A stretch of 64,000 nucleotides of DNA from Mesorhizobium sp. WSM2240 (GCF_040438645.1 NZ_CP159253.1:4392501-4456500), one strand, 5' to 3'; shown: positions 30,987-40,556, counted from the first letter of the stretch. A program made the numbers and translations. The notes: a model not told the origin generated them from the letters alone.

Positions 30987-31865
30987 ATGAATGAAAGGAC
31001 CATCCTGGAAGCCCCGTCGAGGCTTGGCCTGTCGTCGGGCGGTGTGGAAACGCTGCCAAAGGCGCTGCTCGCCGCTGGGTTTGCCGAAAGGATCGGCGCG
31101 CGGCGCGGCGGCGAAATTCCCTCGCCGCCGCATGAGGCGAAAGTCGATGCCGCGACGGGCGTTCTGAACCTCGCCGGGATCGCCGCCTATACCGTCACGC
31201 TGGCGGATGCGATCGAGCCGCTGCTGGCGAGGGGCGAAATGCCGGTCGTGCTGGGCGGCGACTGCTCGATCCTGCTCGGATGCCTGCTGGCCACGCGGCG
31301 GCGCGGGCGTTCCGGCCTGCTCTTCCTCGACGGGCATGCGGATTTCTTCCAACCCTCGGCGGAGCCGAAGGGAGAGGTCGCCTCCATGGAACTGGCAATC
31401 GCCGTCGGCCGCCACGACACGGTTCTCGCCAGGCCGGATGGCAACTCGCCGCTGGTCGAAGAGGAGGATGTCGTCGCTTTCGGCCGCCGCGACGAACAGG
31501 ATTCCGATGAGTACGGCAGCCAGCGGATCGAGGACAGCGGCGTCGAACTGATCAATCTCGCGCGCATTCGCGACGCCGGCATTGCAGCAGTGACTAGCCA
31601 GGCGCTCGCTCGTCTCGCCGGGCTCGACGGGTTCTGGCTGCACCTGGATGCGGACGTGCTCAACGCCGAGATCATGCCTGCCGTGGATCACATCGTCGAA
31701 GGCGGGCTCGCCTGGGATGAACTCGTCCATGTCCTGCGGCAAACCTTTTCGACTGGACGGGTTATCGGCATGGACATCACCATCCTCAATCCAAGGCTCG
31801 ACAAGGACGGATCGATCGTCGCCCGTTTTGTGGACGCCGTGGCGTCCGGCATAAAGGCGGATTGA
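30987..31865 (+). CDS. Arginase/agmatinase-family protein with a cysteine in the first metal motif
   Basis: 292 residues of the ureohydrolase fold (arginase, agmatinase, formiminoglutamase). Metal motifs are visible: GGDCS (90-94), DGHAD (115-119) and LDADVLN (D221, D223). Classical enzymes have GGDHS, so the manganese-ligand histidine is replaced by C93, and the last motif lacks the usual DP. It could still be an amidinohydrolase with altered metal use or a different substrate. It lies upstream of argJ on the same strand, after a 173-base gap. Confidence 0.85.
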   Translation: MNERTILEAPSRLGLSSGGVETLPKALLAAGFAERIGARRGGEIPSPPHEAKVDAATGVLNLAGIAAYTVTLADAIEPLLARGEMPVVLGGDCSILLGCLLATRRRGRSGLLFLDGHADFFQPSAEPKGEVASMELAIAVGRHDTVLARPDGNSPLVEEEDVVAFGRRDEQDSDEYGSQRIEDSGVELINLARIRDAGIAAVTSQALARLAGLDGFWLHLDADVLNAEIMPAVDHIVEGGLAWDELVHVLRQTFSTGRVIGMDITILNPRLDKDGSIVARFVDAVASGIKAD

Positions 31866-32038
31866 TTTTTTCAGGCGCGGGGCGTGCGCGCCAAGCCGAC
31901 CTCGCCGGTTGGCGGTCGGGTTGTTTGGGGCCTATCGCTGGATGACAGCGCCGAAACGCGCAACTCTCGGGGAGACTTGCGCGGCGGACTGCACTAGGGC
32001 AAACGAACGTCTTCCTGTCGGCGATCGTTCGAGGATCC

Positions 32039-33280
32039 ATGTCCGCCACCGTCTCACCGCTTGCGCCCAAGAAATATCCGAAAATGCCGGCGATCGAGGG
32101 CGTACGCATCGCCACTGCCGAAGCCGGCATCAAATACAAGAACCGCACCGACCTGCTCGCCATGGTGTTCGACGAGGGTACCACGGCGGCGGGCGTATTC
32201 ACCCGTTCGAAATGCCCATCCGCGCCGGTCGATTTCTGCCGCGAGAACCTCGCCGGAGGCAAGGCGCGCGTGCTGGTGGTGAATTCCGGCAATGCCAACG
32301 CGTTTACCGGAAAGAAAGGCCGCGAGACGACCACGATGACCGGCAAGGCGGCGGCCGACGCGGCCGGCTGCGAAACCGGCGAAGTGTTTCTGGCCTCGAC
32401 GGGCGTCATCGGCGAGCCGCTCGATGCCGGCCGTTTCAGCCACCTTCTAGCCGGCATGGTGAGAGAAGCGAAGCCCGATTTGTGGACTGAGGCCGCCAAG
32501 GCGATCATGACCACCGACACCTATCCGAAGGTCGCGACCGCAACCGTAAAGCTCGGCGATGCCGAGGTGACGATCAACGGTATCTCCAAGGGCGCGGGCA
32601 TGATCGCGCCCGATATGGCGACGATGCTGTCCTTCGTGGCGACCGACGCGCCGCTCTCGGCCACGGTGCTGCAGAGCCTTCTGTCGAAGGGCGTCGGCGC
32701 CACCTTCAACGCGGTCACCGTCGACAGCGACACCTCGACCAGCGACACGCTGATGCTTTTCGCCACCGGCGCCGCGGCAAAGCGTGGCGCACCGCGGATC
32801 GCCGATCCGGCGGATGCGCGCCTCGCCCAGTTCCGGCGGGCGCTGAACCGGCTGCTCAAGAATCTCGCTTTGCAGGTGGTGCGCGATGGCGAAGGCGCGC
32901 GCAAGCAGGTCGAGGTGACAGTCACCGGCGCGAAATCCTCGCGCTCGGCAAAGAAGATCGCGCTTTCCATCGCCAATTCGCCGCTGGTCAAGACGGCCGT
33001 GGCCGGCGAGGACGCCAATTGGGGCCGAGTCGTCATGGCAGTGGGCAAGGCCGGCGAGCCGGCCGACCGCGACCGTCTGTCGATCTGGTTCGGCGACAAC
33101 CGCCTGGCAGTCGAGGGCGAGCGCGACCCGCACTATTCGGAGGCAGCGACCTCTGCCTATATGAAGCGCGACGAGATCGCGATCCGCGCCGATCTCGGCA
33201 TCGGGCGTGGCAAGGCGACGGTGTGGACCTGCGACCTCACCAAGGAATACGTCGCCATCAACGGCGACTACCGGAGCTGA
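32039..33280 (+). CDS. argJ: Bifunctional glutamate N-acetyltransferase / amino-acid acetyltransferase
   Basis: 413 residues. Transfers the acetyl group from N-acetylornithine to glutamate, closing the cyclic arginine pathway, and in bifunctional forms also uses acetyl-CoA. It is made as a proprotein that cleaves itself in the motif [14 protein letters not shown] (184-197), between A194 and nucleophile T195. Also visible are [10 protein letters not shown] and the C-terminal [31 protein letters not shown] typical of ArgJ. It heads argJ-GNAT-mutT on one strand. Confidence 0.97.
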   Translation: MSATVSPLAPKKYPKMPAIEGVRIATAEAGIKYKNRTDLLAMVFDEGTTAAGVFTRSKCPSAPVDFCRENLAGGKARVLVVNSGNANAFTGKKGRETTTMTGKAAADAAGCETGEVFLASTGVIGEPLDAGRFSHLLAGMVREAKPDLWTEAAKAIMTTDTYPKVATATVKLGDAEVTINGISKGAGMIAPDMATMLSFVATDAPLSATVLQSLLSKGVGATFNAVTVDSDTSTSDTLMLFATGAAAKRGAPRIADPADARLAQFRRALNRLLKNLALQVVRDGEGARKQVEVTVTGAKSSRSAKKIALSIANSPLVKTAVAGEDANWGRVVMAVGKAGEPADRDRLSIWFGDNRLAVEGERDPHYSEAATSAYMKRDEIAIRADLGIGRGKATVWTCDLTKEYVAINGDYRS

Positions 33281-33344
33281 GAGACTGCATGCAAATTCCA
33301 CTCTGCCGGACGCCTGACGCGGCCTTCCTCACATAGATTTGCCT

Positions 33345-34118
33345 ATGTCCAACACCTCTCCCCTCCCCGAACTCGCCAAGGTGCGCCGCTACGAGGCGGC
33401 GGGCTTTCGCGCCTGGCCGGCGGCGGCTGTCCACTATGACGGCACATGGCTGGTGCGGCTGACGGCCGGCCATCCGGCGAAGCGGCTGAACTCGGTCAAT
33501 CCGCTCGATCCGGGCGACGTCGTCAACATAGAGGAGCGCATCGCCCGCGCTGCGCGCCGCTTCGACGCCTATGGCAGACCGCTGACCTTTCGCATGTCGC
33601 CTCTCTCGGGCGTCGCGCTGTCGCGCCATCTCGACGCCGAGGGCTGGTCGGTGTTCTCGGAATCGCTGGTCATGCGCATGCCGCTCGACGATGCGGCGAT
33701 CGCCGAGGCGATGGACCAGATCCCGCTCAAGGATATGGGGCGCTTCATCGGCGCGGCGCTGAAGGTCCACGGGTCCGACGCAGCGCTGCGGCCCGGCCTT
33801 TCCGAAATCCTCGACTCGATCCAGCCCGAGGCCGGGCTGTTTGTGGTCGAGCATGACGAGGAGCCGCTGGCCACTGCGATCTGCGTGCATGACGGCGACC
33901 TCGCCGGCCTGTTCGAGATCGCGACGGACGCCGCGCATCGTGGCCAGGGCCACGGCCGGCGCATCGTGCTTTCGTCGCTGAAATGGGCGCGCCTGCGCGG
34001 CGCCCGCGAAGCCTGGCTGCAGGTCGAGGCCGACAATGAGGCGGCGCTCGGCCTCTACCGCTCGATCGGATTCTCCGAGATCTACCGCTATCACTATCGC
34101 CGGCCGCCGGAGGCATGA
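33345..34118 (+). CDS. GNAT family N-acetyltransferase
   Basis: 257 residues. The C-terminal GNAT domain has the acetyl-CoA binding motif [14 protein letters not shown] and the closing pattern [28 protein letters not shown]. The N-terminal half ([21 protein letters not shown]) belongs to the same two-lobed GNAT group. The ATG at 33345 is preferred over a TTG two codons earlier. It overlaps mutT by four bases, so the two are translationally coupled; its target is unknown. Confidence 0.9.
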   Translation: MSNTSPLPELAKVRRYEAAGFRAWPAAAVHYDGTWLVRLTAGHPAKRLNSVNPLDPGDVVNIEERIARAARRFDAYGRPLTFRMSPLSGVALSRHLDAEGWSVFSESLVMRMPLDDAAIAEAMDQIPLKDMGRFIGAALKVHGSDAALRPGLSEILDSIQPEAGLFVVEHDEEPLATAICVHDGDLAGLFEIATDAAHRGQGHGRRIVLSSLKWARLRGAREAWLQVEADNEAALGLYRSIGFSEIYRYHYRRPPEA

Positions 34119-34531
34119 TGACGGACGGGGTCAAGCCCGTGGTGCTGGTTGCGGCCTGCGCACTGATCGACGCCGACGGGCGCGTGCTCATTGCGCAGCG
34201 CCCGGAGGGCAAGCCGCTGGCCGGGCTGTGGGAATTTCCCGGCGGCAAGGTCGAGCCCGGCGAAACGCCGGAGGAGACGGTCATTCGCGAATTGCGTGAA
34301 GAACTGGGCATCGAGACCAAGACCGCCTGCCTCGCGCCGCTGACCTTCGCCAGCCATTCCTACGAGAATTTCCACCTGCTGATGCCGCTCTTCGTCTGCC
34401 GGCGCTTCTGGGGCACGCCTCACCCGCATGAGGGCCAGGCGCTGAAATGGGTGCGCCCGCGCCAGATGCGCGACTATCCGATGCCGCCGGCCGACGTCCC
34501 GCTGATCCCGTTCCTGATCGACCTGCTGTAG
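34115..34531 (+). CDS. mutT: 8-oxo-dGTP diphosphatase MutT
   Basis: 138-residue Nudix hydrolase that removes oxidised dGTP from the nucleotide pool. The complete Nudix box runs from G44 to I66 (GGKVEPGE, then REL-REELGI), with the MutT-type start [38 protein letters not shown] (34115) overlaps the preceding TGA. Confidence 0.95.
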   Translation: MMTDGVKPVVLVAACALIDADGRVLIAQRPEGKPLAGLWEFPGGKVEPGETPEETVIRELREELGIETKTACLAPLTFASHSYENFHLLMPLFVCRRFWGTPHPHEGQALKWVRPRQMRDYPMPPADVPLIPFLIDLL

Positions 34532-34573
34532 ATCGCGACTGCGGCTTTTATCTTGCTGCCGACGTAGGGGTGT

Positions 34574-34768
34574 CTAGTCTTGCTCTCGGCGGTTCCGGTC
34601 TTCTTTGTCCGCAACAAGGGCAAAGACGGTTAAGTACACAAGGAACCCGCCGCAAAAAACGAATAGCCCTATGATTGTGCCGATCCGATCAAAAAGCATG
34701 TGCAGTATCACAAATGCCGTGAATAGCGCGAAGATCGGCAGTCTCGGGAATAGGAGCAGCGGATGCAT
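34574..34768 (-). CDS. Small membrane protein, hypothetical
   Basis: 64 residues with two hydrophobic helices (about 5-25 and 30-52) and a charged C-terminal tail (ADKEDRNRREQD). AGGAA seven bases upstream of the ATG supports translation. No family recognised; convergent with mutT. Confidence 0.5.
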   Translation of the reverse strand: MHPLLLFPRLPIFALFTAFVILHMLFDRIGTIIGLFVFCGGFLVYLTVFALVADKEDRNRREQD

Positions 34769-34844
34769 TAGCGATTCCTATCACCGCTACCTGCCTCCCG
34801 CGAACGATTTGTGAAAGACGTAATCGGCCTTCCGCTGAGTGACG

Positions 34845-34876
34845 CTAGAGCCCATTCCCCGATCTAGTCGGAATAG
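34845..34876. repeat. Fragment of the CTAGAGC dispersed repeat
   Basis: CTAGAGC followed by a degenerate copy of the ATTCCGA/TCGGAAT hairpin, matching the left end of the complete element at 25229. It lies just ahead of the type III PKS operon. Confidence 0.5.
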
Positions 34877-34943
34877 CCAATCGCGGAACTAAATGCCCCG
34901 CCGGCAACGTTATTCTGACGTGAAGCCGCCGGGAACCGATCGC

Positions 34944-36017
34944 ATGCCAGCCGACGCCTATGTGAACCGCATCGCGACGGCCGTGCCGGACCATGAGGTG
35001 CACCGCTTTTTCCTCGATTTTGCGGCTTCGCTGCTGGCCGCCGATCCGCGCAGCCAGCAAATATTCAGCCGCATGGCCGACAGGGCCGGCATCGAGCAGC
35101 GCTATTCCTGCTTCGCGCCGACCGACGACCCGTCGAGCGGGGCTCTCGACCGCGGCGGGATTTTTCGGCGCGACGCGTTTCCGGGCACCGGGCAACGCAT
35201 GGAGATGTTCGACCGGGCCGCGCCCGAACTCGCGGCAAAGGCCGTCCAACGGCTGCTGCGCGAGGCCGAGCACTCCGGCATCACCCATTTGATCGTCGCC
35301 ACCTGCACAGGCTTTTCCGCACCCGGCATAGACCTCGAACTGATGGCCCGGTGCGGCCTGCCGCCCTCGGTCGAACGCACCATGATCGGCTTCATGGGCT
35401 GCTACGCCGCGATCAACGGGCTGAAACTGGCGCGGCACATCGTTCGCTCCGAGCCGGAGGCGCGGGTCCTGGTCGTCAATGTCGAGATCTGCACGCTGCA
35501 CCTCAAGGAAACGCACGATCTCGAAAAACTCCTGTCTTTTTGCCTGTGGGGCGACGGCTGCACAGCGGCGCTCGTCACCGCCGAGCCGCATGGCTTGCGG
35601 CTCGACGGCTTTCATGCCGCGATCGCGCCCGAGCGGCGCGACCTGATGAGCTGGCATATTCGTGACGACGGCTTCGACATGTATCTTTCCGGCCAGGTTC
35701 CGGCCGCGCTCCAGGAAATCCTCGGCGGGGGCATAGGCGCGATACTGCACGGTCGGCCGGCCGACGAAATCGACCTCTGGGCAATCCATCCGGGCGGACG
35801 GTCAGTGCTGGACGCCGCCGGACGGGCGCTCGATCTCGGCCCGCAAGCGCTGGAGGATTCGCGCGAAGTGCTGCGGGCGAACGGCAACATGTCCTCGGCG
35901 ACCATCATGTTCGTGCTGGAGCGGATGCTGAAGGCGGCCGCGCCCGGCCAACTCGGCTGCGCCATGGCGTTCGGCCCCGGGCTGACGGCCGAGACCATGA
36001 TATTCGGGATAGCGTAA
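34944..36017 (+). CDS. Type III polyketide synthase (chalcone synthase-like)
   Basis: 357 residues from ATG 34944 (GGGAA upstream; an ATG at 34893 would add 17). Homodimeric ketosynthase that extends an acyl starter with malonyl-CoA and cyclises it, giving pyrones or resorcinols. Catalytic triad seen: C121 in VATCTGFSAPGIDL, H282 in WAIHPGGRSVLD and N315 in NGNMSSATIMFVLER, plus the family C-terminal FGPGLTAETMIF. First gene of a three-gene operon, with only one base before the methyltransferase start. Rhizobial homologues are likely to use long-chain starters, but the product is unknown. Confidence 0.95.
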   Translation: MPADAYVNRIATAVPDHEVHRFFLDFAASLLAADPRSQQIFSRMADRAGIEQRYSCFAPTDDPSSGALDRGGIFRRDAFPGTGQRMEMFDRAAPELAAKAVQRLLREAEHSGITHLIVATCTGFSAPGIDLELMARCGLPPSVERTMIGFMGCYAAINGLKLARHIVRSEPEARVLVVNVEICTLHLKETHDLEKLLSFCLWGDGCTAALVTAEPHGLRLDGFHAAIAPERRDLMSWHIRDDGFDMYLSGQVPAALQEILGGGIGAILHGRPADEIDLWAIHPGGRSVLDAAGRALDLGPQALEDSREVLRANGNMSSATIMFVLERMLKAAAPGQLGCAMAFGPGLTAETMIFGIA

Positions 36018-36018
36018 A

Positions 36019-36738
36019 ATGCCGGGCCTTGCCGACCGCCTCGTGGAACCCGAAATTCTCGACGGGCTTGCCGAGAAGGACCCGCGTGCGATCGCCGCCC
36101 GGCGCGACCTCGTCCGCGTCAACGGGCTGATGTTCCAGCAGGCGATCATGACGCGGTTGCTCGGTCGCCATGTTGCTTCGCCGCCGCGCCGCATCCTGGA
36201 GATCGGGGCAGGCGACGGGGCCTTCATGCTCGGGGTCGCGCGCCGACTCGCGAAACGCTGGCCGGCTGTGGAGCTGACGCTTCTCGACCGGGCCGACCTG
36301 GTGACGCCGGAGCGGCGCGTTGCGTTCGCCGAACTCGGCTGGCAGGCCACGGCAATCACCGCCGATGTCTTCGACTGGCTTCATTCCGCCGGCGACGTCC
36401 GTTTCGATGTCGTCGCCGCCAATCTTTTCCTGCACCATTTCGCCGACGCCGATCTCGCCCGGTTGTTCTCGGCGTTGCGGCTTCTGGCGCCAGTCTTCGT
36501 GGCGGCCGAGCCGCGCCGGACCGGCCTCGCGCATGCTGCCTCGCGCCTGCTCTGGGCGGTCGGCGCCGGCGACGTCACCCGCCACGATGCGCCGACGAGC
36601 GTGCGCGCCGGGTTTCGCCATTCGGAACTCTCCACACTCTGGCCGGCTGAAAGCGACCATCTCGAGGAGCGCGGCGCGGGCCTGTTCACCCATGTCTTCG
36701 CAGCGAACCGCGCGGAGCGAAGCATCGATGATCTATGA
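36019..36738 (+). CDS. SAM-dependent methyltransferase of the PKS operon
   Basis: 239-residue class I methyltransferase with the SAM-binding motif LEIGAGDGAF near residue 60 and the later motif VVAANLFLHHFADADLARLF. Its position directly after the type III PKS and overlap of 11 bases with the following FAD enzyme gene suggest it O- or C-methylates the polyketide product, as SrsB does for resorcinols in Streptomyces (known system; homology to it not tested). Confidence 0.9.
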   Translation: MPGLADRLVEPEILDGLAEKDPRAIAARRDLVRVNGLMFQQAIMTRLLGRHVASPPRRILEIGAGDGAFMLGVARRLAKRWPAVELTLLDRADLVTPERRVAFAELGWQATAITADVFDWLHSAGDVRFDVVAANLFLHHFADADLARLFSALRLLAPVFVAAEPRRTGLAHAASRLLWAVGAGDVTRHDAPTSVRAGFRHSELSTLWPAESDHLEERGAGLFTHVFAANRAERSIDDL

Positions 36739-37918
36739 CGCGGTCATAATCGGGGCGGGTCCGGCGGGTTCTTGCGCCGCATTGGCGCTTGCCCGGCAGG
36801 GCCGCGCCGTCGCTATCGTCGAAAAAGCGGAATTTCCGCGCCGCAAGGTTTGCGGCGAGTTCATCTCGGCGACCAACATCGCCCTTCTCGACAGTTTGGG
36901 CGTCGCCGACGCATGGCGGGCCGAGGCCGGACCCGAGATCCGGCGCGTCGGACTTTTCGCCGGCGAACGGTGCGTGACCGCTGCGATGCCGCGCGCTTCC
37001 GGCGGCGGCTACGGACGCGCGCTAGGCCGCGACATACTGGATGAGCTTCTGCTTGAGGCGGCCGGTGACGCCGGGGCGGAGGTTTTTCAGCCGTTCCGCG
37101 CGACAGACATCGTCGCGGACGAAAACGTCAGCGTCGTGCGGATGGCGTCACGCGACCGCGAATTGGAGCTCCGCGCGCCGGTGGTGATCGCGGCGCATGG
37201 CTCCTGGGAGCCGGGCAGCCTGCCCAGCCATCTGCCGAAGCGCAACCATCGCTCGGATCTTTTCGGCTTCAAGGCGCATTTCCGGCACTCCGCCCTACCC
37301 GCCGACCTGATGCCGCTACTGGTGTTTCCGGGCGGCTATGGCGGCATGGTCACGGCCGACCACGGCAGGCTTTCGCTGTCCTGTTGCATACGGCGCGACC
37401 GGCTGGCCGAGATACGCCGGACATACGGCGGCGGGGCGGCGGATGCCGTGCACCGGCATATAGTTGCGTCATGCTGCGGCGCTCGGGAAGCCATCGGCGA
37501 AGCCTCGCTCGACGGGCAGTGGCTTGCCGCCGGGCCTATCCGGCCGGGCATCCGCACGCGCTTTGCCGCAGGCGTGTTCCGCGCCGGCAACTGCGCCGGC
37601 GAGTCCCATCCGATCATCGCCGAGGGCATCTCCATGGCGCTGCAATCCGGCTGGTTGCTTGCCGCCGCGTTGGACGGCGTCGATGTCTGGGACCGTTCGG
37701 CGCGCGAAGCAGCCGCAAAGTGCTATTCGGCGGCCTGGCTCAGGCAGTTTTCGACACGCATCCACGCCGCCGACGCTTTCGCATCGATCGCGCTCAATCC
37801 GGCGGGCGCGCAGGCGATGGGCTCTGTGGTGGGCCTGCTACCGGGAATCCTGCCGCTTGGCGCTACACTCAGCGGCAAAACCAGGGCCCTGCCCGAACTA
37901 GCGCTGCAGCAGCGTTAA
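36728..37918 (+). CDS. FAD-dependent oxidoreductase of the PKS operon
   Basis: 396 residues. Rossmann FAD motif DAVIIGAGPAGSCAALA with GAGPAG at 9-14, and RKVCGEFIS at about 37-45, placing it in the geranylgeranyl reductase/aromatic hydroxylase-like flavoprotein group. A second FAD motif region reads GNCAGESHPIIAEGISMALQSGWLLA. The ATG at 36728 overlaps the methyltransferase end by 11 bases. Likely oxidises or hydroxylates the polyketide. The tail lacks the long membrane anchor seen in some relatives. Confidence 0.9.
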   Translation: MIYDAVIIGAGPAGSCAALALARQGRAVAIVEKAEFPRRKVCGEFISATNIALLDSLGVADAWRAEAGPEIRRVGLFAGERCVTAAMPRASGGGYGRALGRDILDELLLEAAGDAGAEVFQPFRATDIVADENVSVVRMASRDRELELRAPVVIAAHGSWEPGSLPSHLPKRNHRSDLFGFKAHFRHSALPADLMPLLVFPGGYGGMVTADHGRLSLSCCIRRDRLAEIRRTYGGGAADAVHRHIVASCCGAREAIGEASLDGQWLAAGPIRPGIRTRFAAGVFRAGNCAGESHPIIAEGISMALQSGWLLAAALDGVDVWDRSAREAAAKCYSAAWLRQFSTRIHAADAFASIALNPAGAQAMGSVVGLLPGILPLGATLSGKTRALPELALQQR

Positions 37919-37973
37919 TGGAACGTTTATCCAACCGTGAAAAATTGAAGAAACGGCTTGAGGGAGAACCCGC

Positions 37974-38231
37974 ATGGATTCCTATAGCGAATGGGGCGCG
38001 CTGCGCATCACGCTGCTGTTCGGCGCCGCGGCGGTTGCTTTGGCGCTGATCGCCGCACCATTGCTCGAAGGCCGGAGCGGATTCTTCGCCCGAAACGCCA
38101 GCGTCGACCTGATGAGCACCGGCAGCATTGGCGGCACGACCAGTTACACCATCCGCAGGAGCGTGCTGCAGTCGTCGCCGGACGCCGTCTGCATCATCCG
38201 CAGCGACGGCGTACGTAGCGGCGATTGCTGA
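37974..38231 (+). CDS. Small membrane-anchored hypothetical protein
   Basis: 85 residues. An N-terminal hydrophobic helix (about 10-30, ITLLFGAAAVALALIAAP) is followed by about 50 residues including SIGGTTSYTIRRSVLQSSPDAVCIIRSDG and ending in a cysteine. Two cysteines (C73, C85) could pair outside the membrane. GGGAG lies upstream of the ATG. Function unknown; the following gene is a Flp pilin. Confidence 0.72.
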   Translation: MDSYSEWGALRITLLFGAAAVALALIAAPLLEGRSGFFARNASVDLMSTGSIGGTTSYTIRRSVLQSSPDAVCIIRSDGVRSGDC

Positions 38232-38317
38232 ACCCACCTTTCACCGGCTGTTAAGCCTGCGGCGTTAACCTTTCTTAACAGGTTTTCCCTAGGGTAAACG
38301 CAAAGGGGTTACGACCT

Positions 38318-38497
38318 ATGCGACCATTGATCGGGCGATTTCTCCAAGACGAAACAGGGGCGACGGCCATCGAATATGGCCTGATCGCCGGACTGATTGC
38401 GCTAGCCATCATCGGCGGTGTCGGCAGTGCCGGCAATTCAATAGCCGCCCTTTGGGACAGCAACAACAGCCGTATTCAGGAAGTGCTAAAACGTTGA
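38318..38497 (+). CDS. Flp/Fap-type pilin
   Basis: 59-residue Flp pilin. The prepilin site G14/A15 is followed by ATAIEYGLIAGLIALAIIGG, with E19 at position +5 and Y20 as in Flp pilins of tight-adherence (Tad) systems. A C-terminal 20 residues complete the protein. Upstream is AAGGGG. No TadV peptidase, TadA ATPase or secretin gene is in this window, so assembly would depend on a Tad locus elsewhere. Confidence 0.88.
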   Translation: MRPLIGRFLQDETGATAIEYGLIAGLIALAIIGGVGSAGNSIAALWDSNNSRIQEVLKR

Positions 38498-38513
38498 TAG
38501 CCGGCGCGGACGG

Positions 38514-39392
38514 TCAGGCGCCGTCCGAAGGGCCGAGAATCTTGGCCAGCGACACCTGCGCCGAGCCTGGCTTAAGCGGCTTCTGCTGCGAAGGATCTGG
38601 CGCCCAGCCCGACATCCACACCAGGGAAAACGTCGCCCTGATCCGCCCGTCCGCATCGGAATGGCGTTCGGCGTAGATTTGCGCCGCTTTGGCAAACAGC
38701 GTCCGCGTCGCCGGCCTCCGCGAGCGCGCCTCCAGCGCGTTGGCGGCGCCCATGGCGCGCAGATCCGCCATCAGGCCGAACAGATTGTCGTATCGCACCG
38801 TCACCGTCTCGACATCGGCGACCGGCAGCGCGAAACCGGCCCGCTGCAGCAGAGCGCCTGCATCGCGCACATCAGTGAACGGGATGACACGCGGGCTGGC
38901 GCCGCCGTAAAGCTCGATCTCGGCCGCCAGAAGCGAATCTCGCAGCTCCGTAAGGGTGGCCGCGCCGGCCATGCAGCCCAGGAACAGCCCGTCCGGCTTC
39001 AGCGCGCGGCGGATCTGCACCAGCATGCCCGGGATGTCGTTGGCCTCCTGCAGCGCCAGAAGCGAAACGGCGAGGTCGATGCTGCCGGCTTCCAGCGGCA
39101 AGTGCTCGGGCGCGGCCACCATGCCCGGTTCTCCGGCAAGGAAAGCCGCATCCGCCTCGATCCGGATCACTTCATCGGCCTTGCCGCTGGCCAGCACCGC
39201 GTCGCGCGCCGCAGGCGTCACGCAGTAGAGCGCAGCTGCCTTCGTGAAGCGCCGCTCGACAGCGGAAAGGCGCTCTATGAGGTCTTCTGCCGCGCGCGCC
39301 ATCAGGAACTCCGCGCCGGGAACGGCCTGCGCAAGCGCCCGGCGCTTGCGGGCGATCGAGAGTTCCGTGTCGAACAGCTTTTGCAACGCCAC
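38514..39392 (-). CDS. BioC/NDUFAF5-like methyltransferase domain protein
   Basis: 292 residues, GTG start with AAGGAA upstream. Class I methyltransferase-like fold similar to NDUFAF5: FDTELSIARKRRALAQ at the start, LPLEAGSIDLAVSLLALQEANDIPGML and LKPDGLFLGCMAGAATLTELRDSL. Motif I is degenerate (no GxGxG), as in several NDUFAF5 relatives, in which some members act as complex I assembly hydroxylases. Divergent from comF. Confidence 0.85.
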   Translation of the reverse strand: MALQKLFDTELSIARKRRALAQAVPGAEFLMARAAEDLIERLSAVERRFTKAAALYCVTPAARDAVLASGKADEVIRIEADAAFLAGEPGMVAAPEHLPLEAGSIDLAVSLLALQEANDIPGMLVQIRRALKPDGLFLGCMAGAATLTELRDSLLAAEIELYGGASPRVIPFTDVRDAGALLQRAGFALPVADVETVTVRYDNLFGLMADLRAMGAANALEARSRRPATRTLFAKAAQIYAERHSDADGRIRATFSLVWMSGWAPDPSQQKPLKPGSAQVSLAKILGPSDGA

Positions 39393-39480
39393 AAATTCCT
39401 TTCCCGACCTGGCCGAGGCGGCTGCGCTTCCCCGCGCTTCTGCTATGTTCGGTCAACGCAGCAACCTCGTGGCCGATCCG

Positions 39481-40254
39481 ATGGCTGAGATCAAGTCGCT
39501 TACCCTCGCCGCCATGAGATGGCCGGCGCAAATATTGTTTCCGCCGGTCTGCGCCGGCTGCCGCCGCCATGTCTCGCAGCCGGGCGCGCTCTGCGCAGCC
39601 TGCTGGCCGAGTCTCAAATTCCTTGAAAAGCCGTGGTGCGCGGTGATGGGTACACCGTTTTCGCAGGATATGGGCGAAGGCTTCCTGTCGGCCGAGGCCA
39701 TCGCCAACCCGCCCCCTTTCGAGCGGGCGCGGGCAGCGGTCGCCTATTCCGGCGTGGCGCGGCAGATGGTGCAGGGACTGAAATACCATGACCGAACCGA
39801 TCTCGCGCCGTGGATGGCGCGATGGATGCTGAGGGCCGGCGCCGAACTCCTCGCCGAGGCCGATGTTGTCGTGCCCGTGCCGCTGCACTGGCGGCGTTTT
39901 TTGCAACGACGCTTCAACCAGTCGGCCGAGCTTGCCCGCACGGTCGCTGCCATGTCCGGCCTGCCCTTTGCGCCGGACGCCGTCAGGCGCGTCAAGCGCA
40001 CGCGCCAGCAGGTCGGGCTGCCGCTCAGGGAGCGCGAGGACAATGTCCGCGCCGCCTTCGGCGTGCCGCCCGAAGCCGACATCGAAGTGCGAGGCCGGCG
40101 CGTGCTGGTGGTCGACGACGTCTATACCACCGGCGCGACCGTTTCAGCCGTCGCCCGCGCGCTGAAGAAAAGCGGCGCGAAGGCGGTCGACGTGCTGACC
40201 TTCGCGCGGGTTCTGCCGGGGGACTTTCAGCCCGGCGAAGCGCAGACTATATAG
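39481..40254 (+). CDS. comF: ComF family phosphoribosyltransferase-like protein
   Basis: 257 residues from ATG 39481; another in-frame ATG is at 39445. N-terminal zinc-finger-like cysteines (CAGC, later CAAC, then W-C) precede a type I PRTase domain with VVPVPLHWRRFLQRRFNQSAELAR and the PRPP loop VLVVDDVYTTGATV. In other bacteria ComF takes part in single-strand DNA handling in transformation; in rhizobia its role is unproven. It is followed at once by grxC. Confidence 0.93.
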   Translation: MAEIKSLTLAAMRWPAQILFPPVCAGCRRHVSQPGALCAACWPSLKFLEKPWCAVMGTPFSQDMGEGFLSAEAIANPPPFERARAAVAYSGVARQMVQGLKYHDRTDLAPWMARWMLRAGAELLAEADVVVPVPLHWRRFLQRRFNQSAELARTVAAMSGLPFAPDAVRRVKRTRQQVGLPLREREDNVRAAFGVPPEADIEVRGRRVLVVDDVYTTGATVSAVARALKKSGAKAVDVLTFARVLPGDFQPGEAQTI

Positions 40255-40276
40255 ATTTCAGGCAACAGGACCGATC

Positions 40277-40546
40277 ATGGTTGATGTGACGATCTATACG
40301 CGCATGATGTGCGGCTACTGCACGGCGGCCAAGCGGCTGCTCGACAGGAAGGGCGTGTCCTACACCGAGCACGACGCTTCGTTTTCGCCGGAACTGCGCC
40401 GCGAGATGATCGACCGCGCCAATGGCGGCTCGACGTTCCCGCAAATATTCGTCGGCAACGTCCATGTCGGCGGCTGCGACGATCTGCACGCGCTGGACGC
40501 GCAAGGGCGGCTCGACGGGCTGCTCGCCACCGGCACTTTGAAGTAG
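40277..40546 (+). CDS. grxC: Glutaredoxin 3
   Basis: 89-residue dithiol glutaredoxin with active site CGYC (C12, C15), the GSH-binding TFPQIFVGNVHVGGCDDL segment, and the usual length. Reduces protein disulfides and glutathione mixed disulfides in the cytoplasm. 22 bases after comF and 10 before the next gene, so an operon is likely. Confidence 0.96.
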   Translation: MVDVTIYTRMMCGYCTAAKRLLDRKGVSYTEHDASFSPELRREMIDRANGGSTFPQIFVGNVHVGGCDDLHALDAQGRLDGLLATGTLK

Positions 40547-40556
40547 GAACAAGATC

